In this document: positions 18,504 through 25,728 of the stretch, piece after piece
Position numbering within the stretch: the stretch's first letter is position 1
Layout: each line of letters starts with the position of its first letter
Assembly: GCF_001693735.1 (NCBI RefSeq)
Contig: NZ_LWDV01000009.1
Span: 651,690-715,689, forward strand
Origin: Orenia metallireducens
GTDB taxonomy: Bacteria > Bacillota > Halanaerobiia > Halobacteroidales > Halobacteroidaceae
Length of the DNA: 64,000 nucleotides
Direction: 5' to 3'
Notes under the pieces: model-generated
What the model was told of the DNA's origin: nothing
Database searches by the model: none
Seen by the model: only the letters and a program-made list of their open reading frames with translations
Program-made: the position numbers and the translations under genes

Positions 18504-19410
18504 TTCTCTTCTCAGGTAGAGGTGTAAAAAAAGGTGTTGAACCATCGGGAAAGTCTGGGTTGGTACATCCAATACAAGGAGTATTAGCCTCTATTGGCCA
18601 GCTTTCATTAATCCATTGGCGATAAGGGCAATCGGCATAGGTCTTTGGTCCCACACAACCTTGACTGAACATACATTCAATATCACCTAAAGATTCAGCA
18701 AAATTGCCTCGATCAAAATAGGATCGTCGCTGACAATGGCGATGAATCGTATATCCATAAAATAAGGTCGGTCTCCCCAATTCATCTACCTCTGGTTGAC
18801 CATACATCAATAGATGGGCTAAAGTCCCCACAAACCACTCTGCATTAACTGGACAACCACTCACCTTAATTATCTCTCTATCTAATACCTCACTAACTGC
18901 GACACCACCAGTAATATTAGGTTTAGCTGCTGATGGTCCTCCAAAGCTAGCACAAGTTCCTATTGTTACCACATACTTTGCCAATCCTCCTAACCATTTA
19001 ACTACTTCCAAAGCAGTAATCTTTTCTCTTTCAGTTTCAATAACTATATTATATAAACCATTAGCTTTAGTAGGAATTGCCCCTTCTACTACTAAAGTAA
19101 ACTCCCCTTTCTGATATCTAGCAACTCTATTTAAAATATCTACAGCATCTCTTCCCTGTGCTGCCATAAAGGTATTACTATATAGCAAATCAATCATCTC
19201 ATCAAAGACTTGCCCTAAATATGGGTAGCTAGTATTCATAAAAGAAATATTATTATCACCACTATCACTAGTTTCTAACCACAGCACAGGTAATTTATCA
19301 TTATCTTTAGCTCTATAACCTTTAACAGAGGATAGGATATGCTGACTAAGTCCATAGTCTTGATTATCTCTTAATCGATAACACTCCTTAACAAACTGCT
19401 CTCTTCTCAT
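18457..19410 (-). CDS. [NiFe] hydrogenase small subunit, proximal CxxC missing
   Basis: 317 residues. Family motifs: VVEGAIPT, GTCASFGG (C153), SGCPVNAEW (C186), HRHC (H223/C226), C246, C252, C261 and PCIGC (C279/C282), so distal and medial cluster ligands are present. Where the proximal cluster pair should be (typically WLxxxxCTGCxES) the sequence is WLETSDSGDNNISF, with no Cys. RREQFVK at the N-terminus recalls a Tat motif, but no hydrophobic stretch follows and there is no C-terminal anchor, so the enzyme is probably cytoplasmic. First gene of the operon; divergent from the protease gene. No obvious electron-transfer subunit is nearby. Confidence 0.93.
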   Translation of the reverse strand: MRREQFVKECYRLRDNQDYGLSQHILSSVKGYRAKDNDKLPVLWLETSDSGDNNISFMNTSYPYLGQVFDEMIDLLYSNTFMAAQGRDAVDILNRVARYQKGEFTLVVEGAIPTKANGLYNIVIETEREKITALEVVKWLGGLAKYVVTIGTCASFGGPSAAKPNITGGVAVSEVLDREIIKVSGCPVNAEWFVGTLAHLLMYGQPEVDELGRPTLFYGYTIHRHCQRRSYFDRGNFAESLGDIECMFSQGCVGPKTYADCPYRQWINESWPIEANTPCIGCTNPDFPDGSTPFFTPLPEKRNEELGKRGQRGGEGE

Positions 19411-19473
19411 ATTCTCACCCTTTAAAATATATCTTTAGCTAATAATATGTTTTAATTAGCATAAATATTAAAT

Positions 19474-19941
19474 ATGAACAATTCAAAATATAAGGTTTTA
19501 ATAGTTGCTATGGGAAATTTAATCATGTCTGATGATGGTGTAGGAATACATGTGCTTAGGGAGTTGCAAAAAGGAAATTTAGCGGAAGATATATTACTCT
19601 TAGAAGTAGGTACTTCACCACTTAATTATCTAGAAGAGATAAGCCAATCAGAAAAGGTAATTATAATCGATGCTATGAGAGGAGGTGCCACAGCTGGGAG
19701 TATCTATCGCTTAACAGAGGATAATATTAAATTTAATAGTAATAATACTAGAGATTTTCATGGATATACTTTATTAAATGTAGTTGAGTTGGCTAGAGAG
19801 CTAACAGATTTACCTATAAATTTGATTATCTATGGAGTAGAACCTAAAAGTTTAGACTTAGGTGAAAAACTATCCCCAGATATAAAGAAATCAATCCCCA
19901 CTTTAATCAATCTAATAATAAAAGAGGCTAGGGAACTTTAG
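19474..19941 (+). CDS. Hydrogenase maturation protease (HycI/HyaD family)
   Basis: 155 residues. VAMGNLIMSDDGVGIHVLREL, a GTSPLNYLE segment, VIIIDAMRGG and DFHGYTLLNVVELA match the nickel-sensing endopeptidases that clip the large-subunit C-terminus after Ni insertion; D17/D18, D63 and H93 positions are the likely metal ligands. It is divergent from the hydrogenase operon across 63 bases. No clear Shine-Dalgarno precedes the ATG, so translation may be leaderless or weak. Confidence 0.92.
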   Translation: MNNSKYKVLIVAMGNLIMSDDGVGIHVLRELQKGNLAEDILLLEVGTSPLNYLEEISQSEKVIIIDAMRGGATAGSIYRLTEDNIKFNSNNTRDFHGYTLLNVVELARELTDLPINLIIYGVEPKSLDLGEKLSPDIKKSIPTLINLIIKEAREL

Positions 19942-19965
19942 CCCGTAGCCTCTTTTATTATTAGA
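19911..19965. terminator. Bidirectional terminator
   Basis: 20-bp perfect stem TCTAATAATAAAAGAGGCTA / TAGCCTCTTTTATTATTAGA, 15-base loop. It overlaps the end of the protease gene and serves the convergent kinase gene as well. Confidence 0.85.
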
Positions 19966-19967
19966 TT

Positions 19968-20618
19968 TTACCCTATAGCCTCAGCCTTCTTTAATTCTGC
20001 TAACTTTCTATCAATCATAAATAGAACCTCTTTAGCATCCTTTTGCTTAGTTACATCATATCTATCAGCATCAATGACAAGTATCTCTGATGCATCATAG
20101 TGATTAAATACCCAGTCATCATACTTTGAATGTAGATTTCTCATATAATCCTCCAACTCTGGATTATGGTCAAATTGTTCAAAATCTCGTCCCCGTTTCT
20201 GAATTCTATCTTCTATTGTTTTAAAGGATGCTTGTAAATATATAAATAAATCCGGGGATTTTTTAGGCATATCTTCTAACTCTTCCATCATATTATTTAA
20301 CAAATCGATATAACAGTCAAATTCTGCCTCACTCATATTCCCTTCTTCATAATTAATTCTAGCAAATAGCGCATCTTCATAGATACTACGATCTAATACA
20401 TTATTTCTATCAATTAAAGCCTCTTTAATTGATTTAAACCTCTTATTTAGAAAATAAATCTGTAAAGCAAAAGCCCACCTCTTCTTATTATGATAAAATT
20501 TGTCCAATAAAGGGTTGTCATCTACACTCTCATAAAAAACATTACTATCCAAATGATCAGCTATCATCTCTGCATATGTTGTCTTTCCTACTCCTATCAT
20601 TCCACCTAGTACAATCAC
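19968..20618 (-). CDS. Deoxynucleoside kinase (dGK/dCK type)
   Basis: 216 residues from GTG 20618, which stands eight bases after GAAGGGGGA and right at the family's usual N-terminus; an ATG at 20639 is possible. P-loop GGMIGVGKTTYAE, FYESVDDNPLL, VLDRSIYEDALF (DRS motif), KRGRDFEQFD (lid). It phosphorylates deoxyadenosine/deoxyguanosine or deoxycytidine in salvage. Single gene. Confidence 0.92.
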   Translation of the reverse strand: MIVLGGMIGVGKTTYAEMIADHLDSNVFYESVDDNPLLDKFYHNKKRWAFALQIYFLNKRFKSIKEALIDRNNVLDRSIYEDALFARINYEEGNMSEAEFDCYIDLLNNMMEELEDMPKKSPDLFIYLQASFKTIEDRIQKRGRDFEQFDHNPELEDYMRNLHSKYDDWVFNHYDASEILVIDADRYDVTKQKDAKEVLFMIDRKLAELKKAEAIG

Positions 20619-20639
20619 ATAATTTCCCCCTTCAATCAT

Positions 20640-21056
20640 TTCCTACAGCCCCTTCTACATCTAAAACTATTGACTTAAGTTAATAGTCTTTATAAGTATC
20701 CTTATTCCCTTTTATCCAACTTTAATCTTAAGTTAATCAATCCCTAAACAAATAAAAATCCCTTATATCAAGGGATAATTTATAATAATTTAGTTGGAAA
20801 TCCATTTAAATACCAAATCATCTGTGTTCTTAGTAAATATTTTTAGTATTTCTCAATTTTTGATATTTAGTAATAACAGATATCTTCTTTCCTCTAATAC
20901 TATATTACATTATAACAAAAAATTCAACAAAAATAAAAAAGAGAGGAAAGAAAGATACCCTCAATTTAATAAAATATTAGTATAGAATAACAACTGACAG
21001 ATAACTAATAGGAACCTTTTTTCGTCACTTATTACTCATTCATATCTCAATATCTA
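20640..21056. other. Intergenic, small hairpin only
   Basis: No gene found. A 7-bp hairpin ATCCCTT / AAGGGAT at 20758-20776 is followed on the minus strand by TTTTTATTTG and may be a distal terminator for the lipid kinase transcript. Confidence 0.35.
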
Positions 21057-21953
21057 TCAAAGATTAGCAAAAACACTCAATTTTCTTGGTTCTAAAGATA
21101 TCTCCAAAGGTAAATGAGGACCCTTCTCACCATCAACATCAGAAAAGTGGGGATCATAGGTACTATCGGTACATTCAACCTTAAAGTAATTATCCTGTAA
21201 ATAGATAATATTCTTATCATTTAAATGCTCACCTTGGAGTATCTTAACAAATAAAGCTGCAATCTCATGTAAAGGTCTTGCTTTAACAGCTACAAACTCT
21301 AAAAGTCCATCATCTATGGTAGCCATAGGGGCTAGCTTATTAAACCCTCCTGCACCTTGACTATTTAAGATTAAAAATAGATAGACCTCTTCTTCTATTT
21401 TCTCTTCTTTAGTAGTAATCTTCAGAGGAATGGGCTTTAATTTAGGCAATTGCTCAATACCCTTTAAGTAATAAGCCATCTTACCAAGGGTATTCTTAAA
21501 TTTTCTATCAATCTCATGGGAGACAGTTGATAGTAGACCTCCTGCACAGACATTGATAAAGTATCTATCATTTACCTTTCCTATATCTACTTCTTTGATA
21601 TTCCCTTTCAGTATAGTATCAAAACATTCCCTAAATTCAAAGGGCATATTCAAATGAGCTGCAAAATCATTTGCAGTCCCAGCAGGCACAATCCCTAATG
21701 GAATATCTATATTATCCTCTAGCATCTTATTAATTACCTCATTGACAGTGCCATCACCACCAGCAGCTACTATAGTATCATATTCATCTTCAACAATATT
21801 CTCTAAACCTATAGGGATATCCCCTGGTTTTAAACTTCTAAATACATTTACCTCATACCCTGCTCTTTGAAATCTATCGATAAAATCATCTAAAAAATTA
21901 GGAAACCTCCTATTCCCTGACATAGGATTATAAAGTAATTTAACCTTCTTCAT
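21057..21953 (-). CDS. YegS/DgkB-type lipid kinase
   Basis: 298 residues. Diacylglycerol kinase catalytic fold (PF00781): LLYNPMSGNRRF, AAGGDGTVNEVI (about 60-71), GIVPAGTANDFAAHL, FINVCAGGL and SQGAGGFNKLAP. Cytoplasmic enzymes of this group phosphorylate diacylglycerol, recycling lipid head-group by-products, or related lipids. Start ATG follows a TAAGGTGGTGG region. Single gene. Confidence 0.9.
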   Translation of the reverse strand: MKKVKLLYNPMSGNRRFPNFLDDFIDRFQRAGYEVNVFRSLKPGDIPIGLENIVEDEYDTIVAAGGDGTVNEVINKMLEDNIDIPLGIVPAGTANDFAAHLNMPFEFRECFDTILKGNIKEVDIGKVNDRYFINVCAGGLLSTVSHEIDRKFKNTLGKMAYYLKGIEQLPKLKPIPLKITTKEEKIEEEVYLFLILNSQGAGGFNKLAPMATIDDGLLEFVAVKARPLHEIAALFVKILQGEHLNDKNIIYLQDNYFKVECTDSTYDPHFSDVDGEKGPHLPLEISLEPRKLSVFANL

Positions 21954-22299
21954 AACTTAACAGCCACCACCTTACCTTATAATATTAATATTATATTTAT
22001 TACTAAAGTTCTTAGACTAGATAATCCTCTTTAATAAAATAACTTCTTTTTATAACTATAAATGGGATTAACCATCGACTCTATCTTAATATTCTCTAGA
22101 AGCTAAAATATTCCTCTAAGACAATCATCCTAATTCTCTTTAAAATTATCACAATTATCTTAACCTCTAAATAGTTTACCAAAACAAAAGGGGATTATCG
22201 ATTCTAGATTAAAATTTAAAGAGTTCTATTATTTTTTGAGAATACCTGCTTCATTCAAATATATGAGAACTTAATAAAATAAATATTTCTCTTAACAAA
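21954..22299. other. AT-rich intergenic region
   Basis: No ORF, repeat or RNA recognised apart from the terminator at its edge. Confidence 0.4.
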
Positions 22300-22339
22300 A
22301 GCCATCATAACCAGAAAGGTATCTCTGGTTATGATGGCT
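22300..22339 (-). terminator. Terminator after NERD gene
   Basis: AGCCATCATAACCAGA / TCTGGTTATGATGGCT, 16-bp perfect stem with an eight-base loop, followed on the minus strand by TTTTGTT. Confidence 0.85.
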
Positions 22340-22362
22340 AATTATCACTTTCTAAGCTTTAA

Positions 22363-23229
22363 TCATAATAAATTATACTTTCTTAAAACCTCATTATTTA
22401 TATTCTTCTCAACAGCAAGTAATGATTTAGAATGTAGCTCTAATAGATAATCTATTAACTTCTGCTGTTCTTTCTCTGAGATTATTTCCTCATTTCCTTG
22501 CTCCTTACTCTTAATCCAATAAAGAGAATCATATAGATTATCAAAAATAGGAAACCTCCCCTTATCTGGGAGATTAAAGTTAGAATTAAGCTCAAGGTTA
22601 ACTACTACATTGTAGATTCTAATCTTTTTATCAAAAATAAGGTTGTAGACTAATTCCTCTACTGCTTCTACATTACCTTGATTGCTTTTATATGGATTGA
22701 AAATCCTTTTATCTTTACCAAAGTTCCAATACTCCATACCAACCATCCCACCTATTATCCCTGAAGCTTTCATAATCTTAATTACATAAATATGATTTAA
22801 ACCAAAGATAATAGTATCAATCTGTTGTAAGTAATTATCACTACAGGGTAGGTAAACATTATTCAAGACTTTAAACTTATCATTGCCCAATATATCCATT
22901 AAATTTTCTTTAAACCTTTTATCTAATTTATCTTCCCTCTCTTTAAACTCTACATTCTTATGATATGTATGATACTTATATACCTTAGGTCCTATAACCC
23001 ATAAAGCAACTATAAATAACAACATAAATGAAATAGCCCCATATAATGAATAATTATAATAAGGGGTATACCTGTAATAATAATCTGCTATAGCCACTGA
23101 ACCCAATGACATTAATATAACTCCAATCAAAAATTTTCTAAGCCTTCTTTTCTTTCCAATCACTTGATTGACCTTGTTAAAATAATCAGTCTGATTATCC
23201 TGCTTTTTATCCTTGATTAATATAGCCAT
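22363..23229 (-). CDS. Membrane protein with NERD-like domain
   Basis: 288 residues. Two N-terminal membrane helices (about 34-50 and 64-80), then a NERD (nuclease-related, PF08378) segment around 115-200: VLNNVYLP, QQIDTIIFGLNHIYVIKIMK, EYWNFG, NPYKSNQGNVEAVEELV. The NERD core normally reads I(E)xK after the strand; here the acidic residue is Lys/Ile (VIKIMK), so nuclease activity is doubtful. Start follows AGGAGGAGAAGT. Single gene, function unknown. Confidence 0.75.
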   Translation of the reverse strand: MAILIKDKKQDNQTDYFNKVNQVIGKKRRLRKFLIGVILMSLGSVAIADYYYRYTPYYNYSLYGAISFMLLFIVALWVIGPKVYKYHTYHKNVEFKEREDKLDKRFKENLMDILGNDKFKVLNNVYLPCSDNYLQQIDTIIFGLNHIYVIKIMKASGIIGGMVGMEYWNFGKDKRIFNPYKSNQGNVEAVEELVYNLIFDKKIRIYNVVVNLELNSNFNLPDKGRFPIFDNLYDSLYWIKSKEQGNEEIISEKEQQKLIDYLLELHSKSLLAVEKNINNEVLRKYNLL

Positions 23230-23379
23230 ACTTCTCCTCCTACAAAACTCTTCTTAATTACCCTTATGAAATCTAAGTAATTAAATTGATAATTTTTTAA
23301 TTTTTAATATCAAATTATATCTATTGATAGTATATATCAAATGTTCTAGAATAATCAAGCCAAAACTATTAATAAAAAA

Positions 23380-23405
23380 ACCTTCGATTCTTAAGAATCG
23401 AAGGT
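23380..23405 (-). terminator. Perfect 26-bp palindromic terminator
   Basis: ACCTTCGATTCTT / AAGAATCGAAGGT with no loop, followed on the minus strand by TTTTTTTATTAATAG; ends the first CBM gene. Confidence 0.85.
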
Positions 23406-23422
23406 AGAGATTGTGAGTTCTA

Positions 23423-23737
23423 TTATACTAAACTTTGCCCATGGACTATAGTATAAGTCCAGTTCTTCCCATTATTGTTATCCCAATTATCGGCACAATC
23501 CTTAAAGCAGAAATTAAACTTCTCAAACTCTGCTGGAACTTCTAATTCTGCTGTCCAAGCACCTTTACTATAATTCATCTCTATATCATTTATATCTTCC
23601 CAAATACCTCCCTGCCTAGTAAGACCAGCATGTAAATAAAGCTGATTGGCACCACTTTTAGCAAGTAATCCATTATAATCTATGCTCACTCTCTGCCCTG
23701 CCCTAACAGGAAATGGCTCAATTTTTATCTCTTCCAC
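23423..23737 (-). CDS. Single-domain CBM25/53-like starch-binding protein (1)
   Basis: 104 residues from GTG 23737, placed by AAAGGGGGATTTTTA; an upstream GTG at 23764 lacks a site. One carbohydrate-binding module with the motifs DYNGLLAKSGANQLYLHAG, FNFCFKDCADNWDNNNGKNW and TYTIV, matching the starch-binding CBM25/CBM53 type. No signal peptide and no catalytic domain. One of four paralogues in 2 kb; acting on intracellular glycogen is plausible but inferred. Confidence 0.85.
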   Translation of the reverse strand: MEEIKIEPFPVRAGQRVSIDYNGLLAKSGANQLYLHAGLTRQGGIWEDINDIEMNYSKGAWTAELEVPAEFEKFNFCFKDCADNWDNNNGKNWTYTIVHGQSLV

Positions 23738-23837
23738 TAAAAATCCCCCTTTAGATTTATTCACTTTTTAATTTATCTAATTCCAAACTCAATTAATAAG
23801 ATGTAAATCTTACTATAAACTCTTAATTACTATTAAT

Positions 23838-24125
23838 TTAAAAGATATTATAGCTCCAATTATAACCATTATTGTTGTCCCAATTATCTGCAGAGTCCTT
23901 AAAACAGAAGTCGAAGGTCTCCCCTTCTTGAACTTGTAAATTAGCTGTCCAAATACCAGATCGATTCTCCATCTTAATATCAGAAATATTACTCCATTGG
24001 TGTTGCTTAGCTACGCCAGCATGAAGATAGATCTCTTCTGCACCACTTTTAGCAAGTAAACCACTATAGGTTACTTTTACTATATCTCCTGCACTGATTG
24101 GTTGTGGATCTACTCTAACTTCCAT
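23838..24125 (-). CDS. Single-domain CBM25/53-like starch-binding protein (2)
   Basis: 95 residues, strong site AAAAAGGAGGCATCTAG. Same layout as its neighbours: TYSGLLAKSGAEEIYLHAG, aromatic W for sugar stacking in QHQWSNISD, FDFCFKDSADNWDNNNGYNW. Its own promoter is not evident; about 100 bases separate it from each neighbour. Confidence 0.85.
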   Translation of the reverse strand: MEVRVDPQPISAGDIVKVTYSGLLAKSGAEEIYLHAGVAKQHQWSNISDIKMENRSGIWTANLQVQEGETFDFCFKDSADNWDNNNGYNWSYNIF

Positions 24126-24200
24126 CTAGATGCCTCCTTTTTAATTACTAGTAAATTACTTTAATTTAAGCTTAATTCTCTCTTAATAGTCTTAAGCAAA

Positions 24201-24227
24201 ATCCTTCGATTCTAAGAACCAAAGGAT
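24201..24227 (-). terminator. Hairpin terminator after CBM gene 3
   Basis: ATCCTTCGATTCT / AGAACCAAAGGAT, 13-bp stem with two wobble positions, TTTTG tail on the minus strand. Related in sequence to the terminator at 23380, as if copied with the gene. Confidence 0.6.
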
Positions 24228-24242
24228 AACCTAAGCTATTAA

Positions 24243-24533
24243 TTATATGATTGTATAACTCCAATTACGCCCATTATTATTATCCCAATTATCAGCAGAA
24301 TCTTTAAAGCAGAACTTTAATTTTACAGGCTCTTTTAACTCTACATTAACTACCCAGTCATTCTCTTCTTTATTCATCTTGATATTCTGTACATTGGTCC
24401 AATCATATTCATAGGCAAGTCCAGTATGGAGATAGACCTGATCTGCTCCACTTTTAGCTAGTAATCCATTATAACGTACCTCTATTACATCTCCATTATG
24501 CATTGGTAAGGGTCTAACTCTTACTTCATCCAC
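24243..24533 (-). CDS. Single-domain CBM25/53-like starch-binding protein (3)
   Basis: 96 residues, GTG start eight bases past AAGGAGGGG. RYNGLLAKSGADQVYLHTG, YDWTNVQNIKM, LKFCFKDSADNWDNNNGRNW. No export signal. Confidence 0.85.
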   Translation of the reverse strand: MDEVRVRPLPMHNGDVIEVRYNGLLAKSGADQVYLHTGLAYEYDWTNVQNIKMNKEENDWVVNVELKEPVKLKFCFKDSADNWDNNNGRNWSYTII

Positions 24534-24628
24534 TACTGCATCCCCTCCTTAATTATTATCACAGTTTTAATTTATGTATTTTTCATTATTTTTATAATGA
24601 TTTTTAGTATTTATTTTATTTATTGCTA

Positions 24629-24909
24629 TTATTCCATTAAATTTATTGATTTATTTTTGGTAATTTTTTTTAACATTTTATTTCTATAGTAAAGAATTAT
24701 ATCAGTTACTACCATCAAAGTATTGATTAGATAGAGATAAACCACTGAATCAAAACTATAAAGTAGCTTATGTACTATTCCTGATAAATATCCAACAAAA
24801 ATGATATATAAAAATACTACACTCTTTCCTGAATTAGCTTTTGATTTATAAGACTTGTAAATAGATACTCTCCAAAAGCTAGTAACATTATAACTTCAAA
24901 GATACTCAC
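24629..24909 (-). pseudogene. Frameshifted PQ-loop/SemiSWEET-like membrane protein
   Basis: From GTG 24909 the frame reads SIFEVIMLLAFG and soon stops; shifting one base near 24870-24878 gives YKSYKSKANSGKSVVFLYII, FVGYLSGIVHKLLYSFDSVV and YLYLINTLMVVTDIILYYRN to TAA at 24629. The combined product is a three-helix PQ-loop-type protein of about 90 residues known from many Firmicutes. One indel has destroyed it. Confidence 0.75.
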
Positions 24910-25004
24910 TTTTCTCTTCCTTCTTTATTATTTTTAGCTTAAACTTAATCTGATATCCATTTTTTATTATATATCTATAGTTATACAATTACCAGAATAA
25001 TAAA

Positions 25005-25038
25005 ATAAGGGGCTTAGACAGTTGTCTAAGCCCCTTAT
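25005..25038 (-). terminator. Terminator after CBM gene 4
   Basis: ATAAGGGGCTTAGACA / TGTCTAAGCCCCTTAT, 16-bp stem, TTTTATTATT follows on the minus strand. Confidence 0.9.
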
Positions 25039-25056
25039 CAAAAGAATTAATAAATC

Positions 25057-25350
25057 TTATTTAAATATCTTATAACTCCAGTTATCCCCATTATTATTAT
25101 CCCAATGCTCAGCAGAATCCTTAAAACAGAAGTTCAATCTATTATCATGATCTTCTACTCTAATATCTGCTATCCAATTACCTTCATTATGTTTCATAGC
25201 GATATCTGTTACATAATTCCATTTGTCACCATAACCCAATCCAGCATGTAAGTAAATTTGTTCAGTATCAGCTGTATTGAGTACTCCATTATATTTAACT
25301 CTGATTTTATTTCCATTATTACTAGGTAAAGGATGTACTATTATACCCAT
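25057..25350 (-). CDS. Single-domain CBM25/53-like starch-binding protein (4)
   Basis: 97 residues, site AAGGAGGAACATT. KYNGVLNTADTEQIYLHAG, YGDKWNYVTDIAM, LNFCFKDSAEHWDNNNGDNW. The most divergent of the four, separated from the others by the dead PQ-loop gene. Confidence 0.85.
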   Translation of the reverse strand: MGIIVHPLPSNNGNKIRVKYNGVLNTADTEQIYLHAGLGYGDKWNYVTDIAMKHNEGNWIADIRVEDHDNRLNFCFKDSAEHWDNNNGDNWSYKIFK

Positions 25351-25428
25351 AATGTTCCTCCTTATTATTCTGCTTTTCTTCTTAATTTGTACTAATTTGT
25401 AATATTTATTATTGAGATAATAGATAGA

Positions 25429-25637
25429 TAATACGACACTTTTTTAGTTAAAAATTAAGTTCAAAACCTCACACCTCACCCCTTAATCCCCCTACGAGTA
25501 ATACAGTTCAATTACTCTTCGTACACAACCAGTCTCTCCTTAATTAATGAAAGGGGAAACTCTTTCTCTTTTACTTTTCTCCCTTCTCCTAAGAGTAGGA
25601 GAAGGGTTGGGGATGAGGTGTGAAAAGTGTCGTAATA
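25429..25637. repeat. MITE copy A (about 209 bp)
   Basis: Terminal inverted repeat TAATACGACACTTTT / AAAAGTGTCGTAATA, inner inverted arms CTCACACCTCACCCC / GGGGATGAGGTGTGA, and a central hairpin CTTCTCCTAAGAGTAGGAGAAG. Nearly identical to 34888-35097. No ORF. Sits between clpB and a CBM gene. Confidence 0.85.
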
Positions 25638-25683
25638 TACCCATTAACCATCAATATTGAACTTCAACTAGTAGAATATATTA

Positions 25684-25727
25684 ATTCATAGAAAAGACCG
25701 AGGATATCCTCGGTCTTTTCTATGAAT
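25684..25727. terminator. Perfect 44-bp palindromic terminator of clpB
   Basis: ATTCATAGAAAAGACCGAGGAT mirrored exactly without a loop, ending one base before the clpB stop codon. Confidence 0.85.
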
Positions 25728-25728
25728 A

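Noticed and set aside
18572..19410. Tat export of the hydrogenase because of RREQFVK
   Set aside because: No hydrophobic core or cleavage site follows the twin-arginine-like motif.
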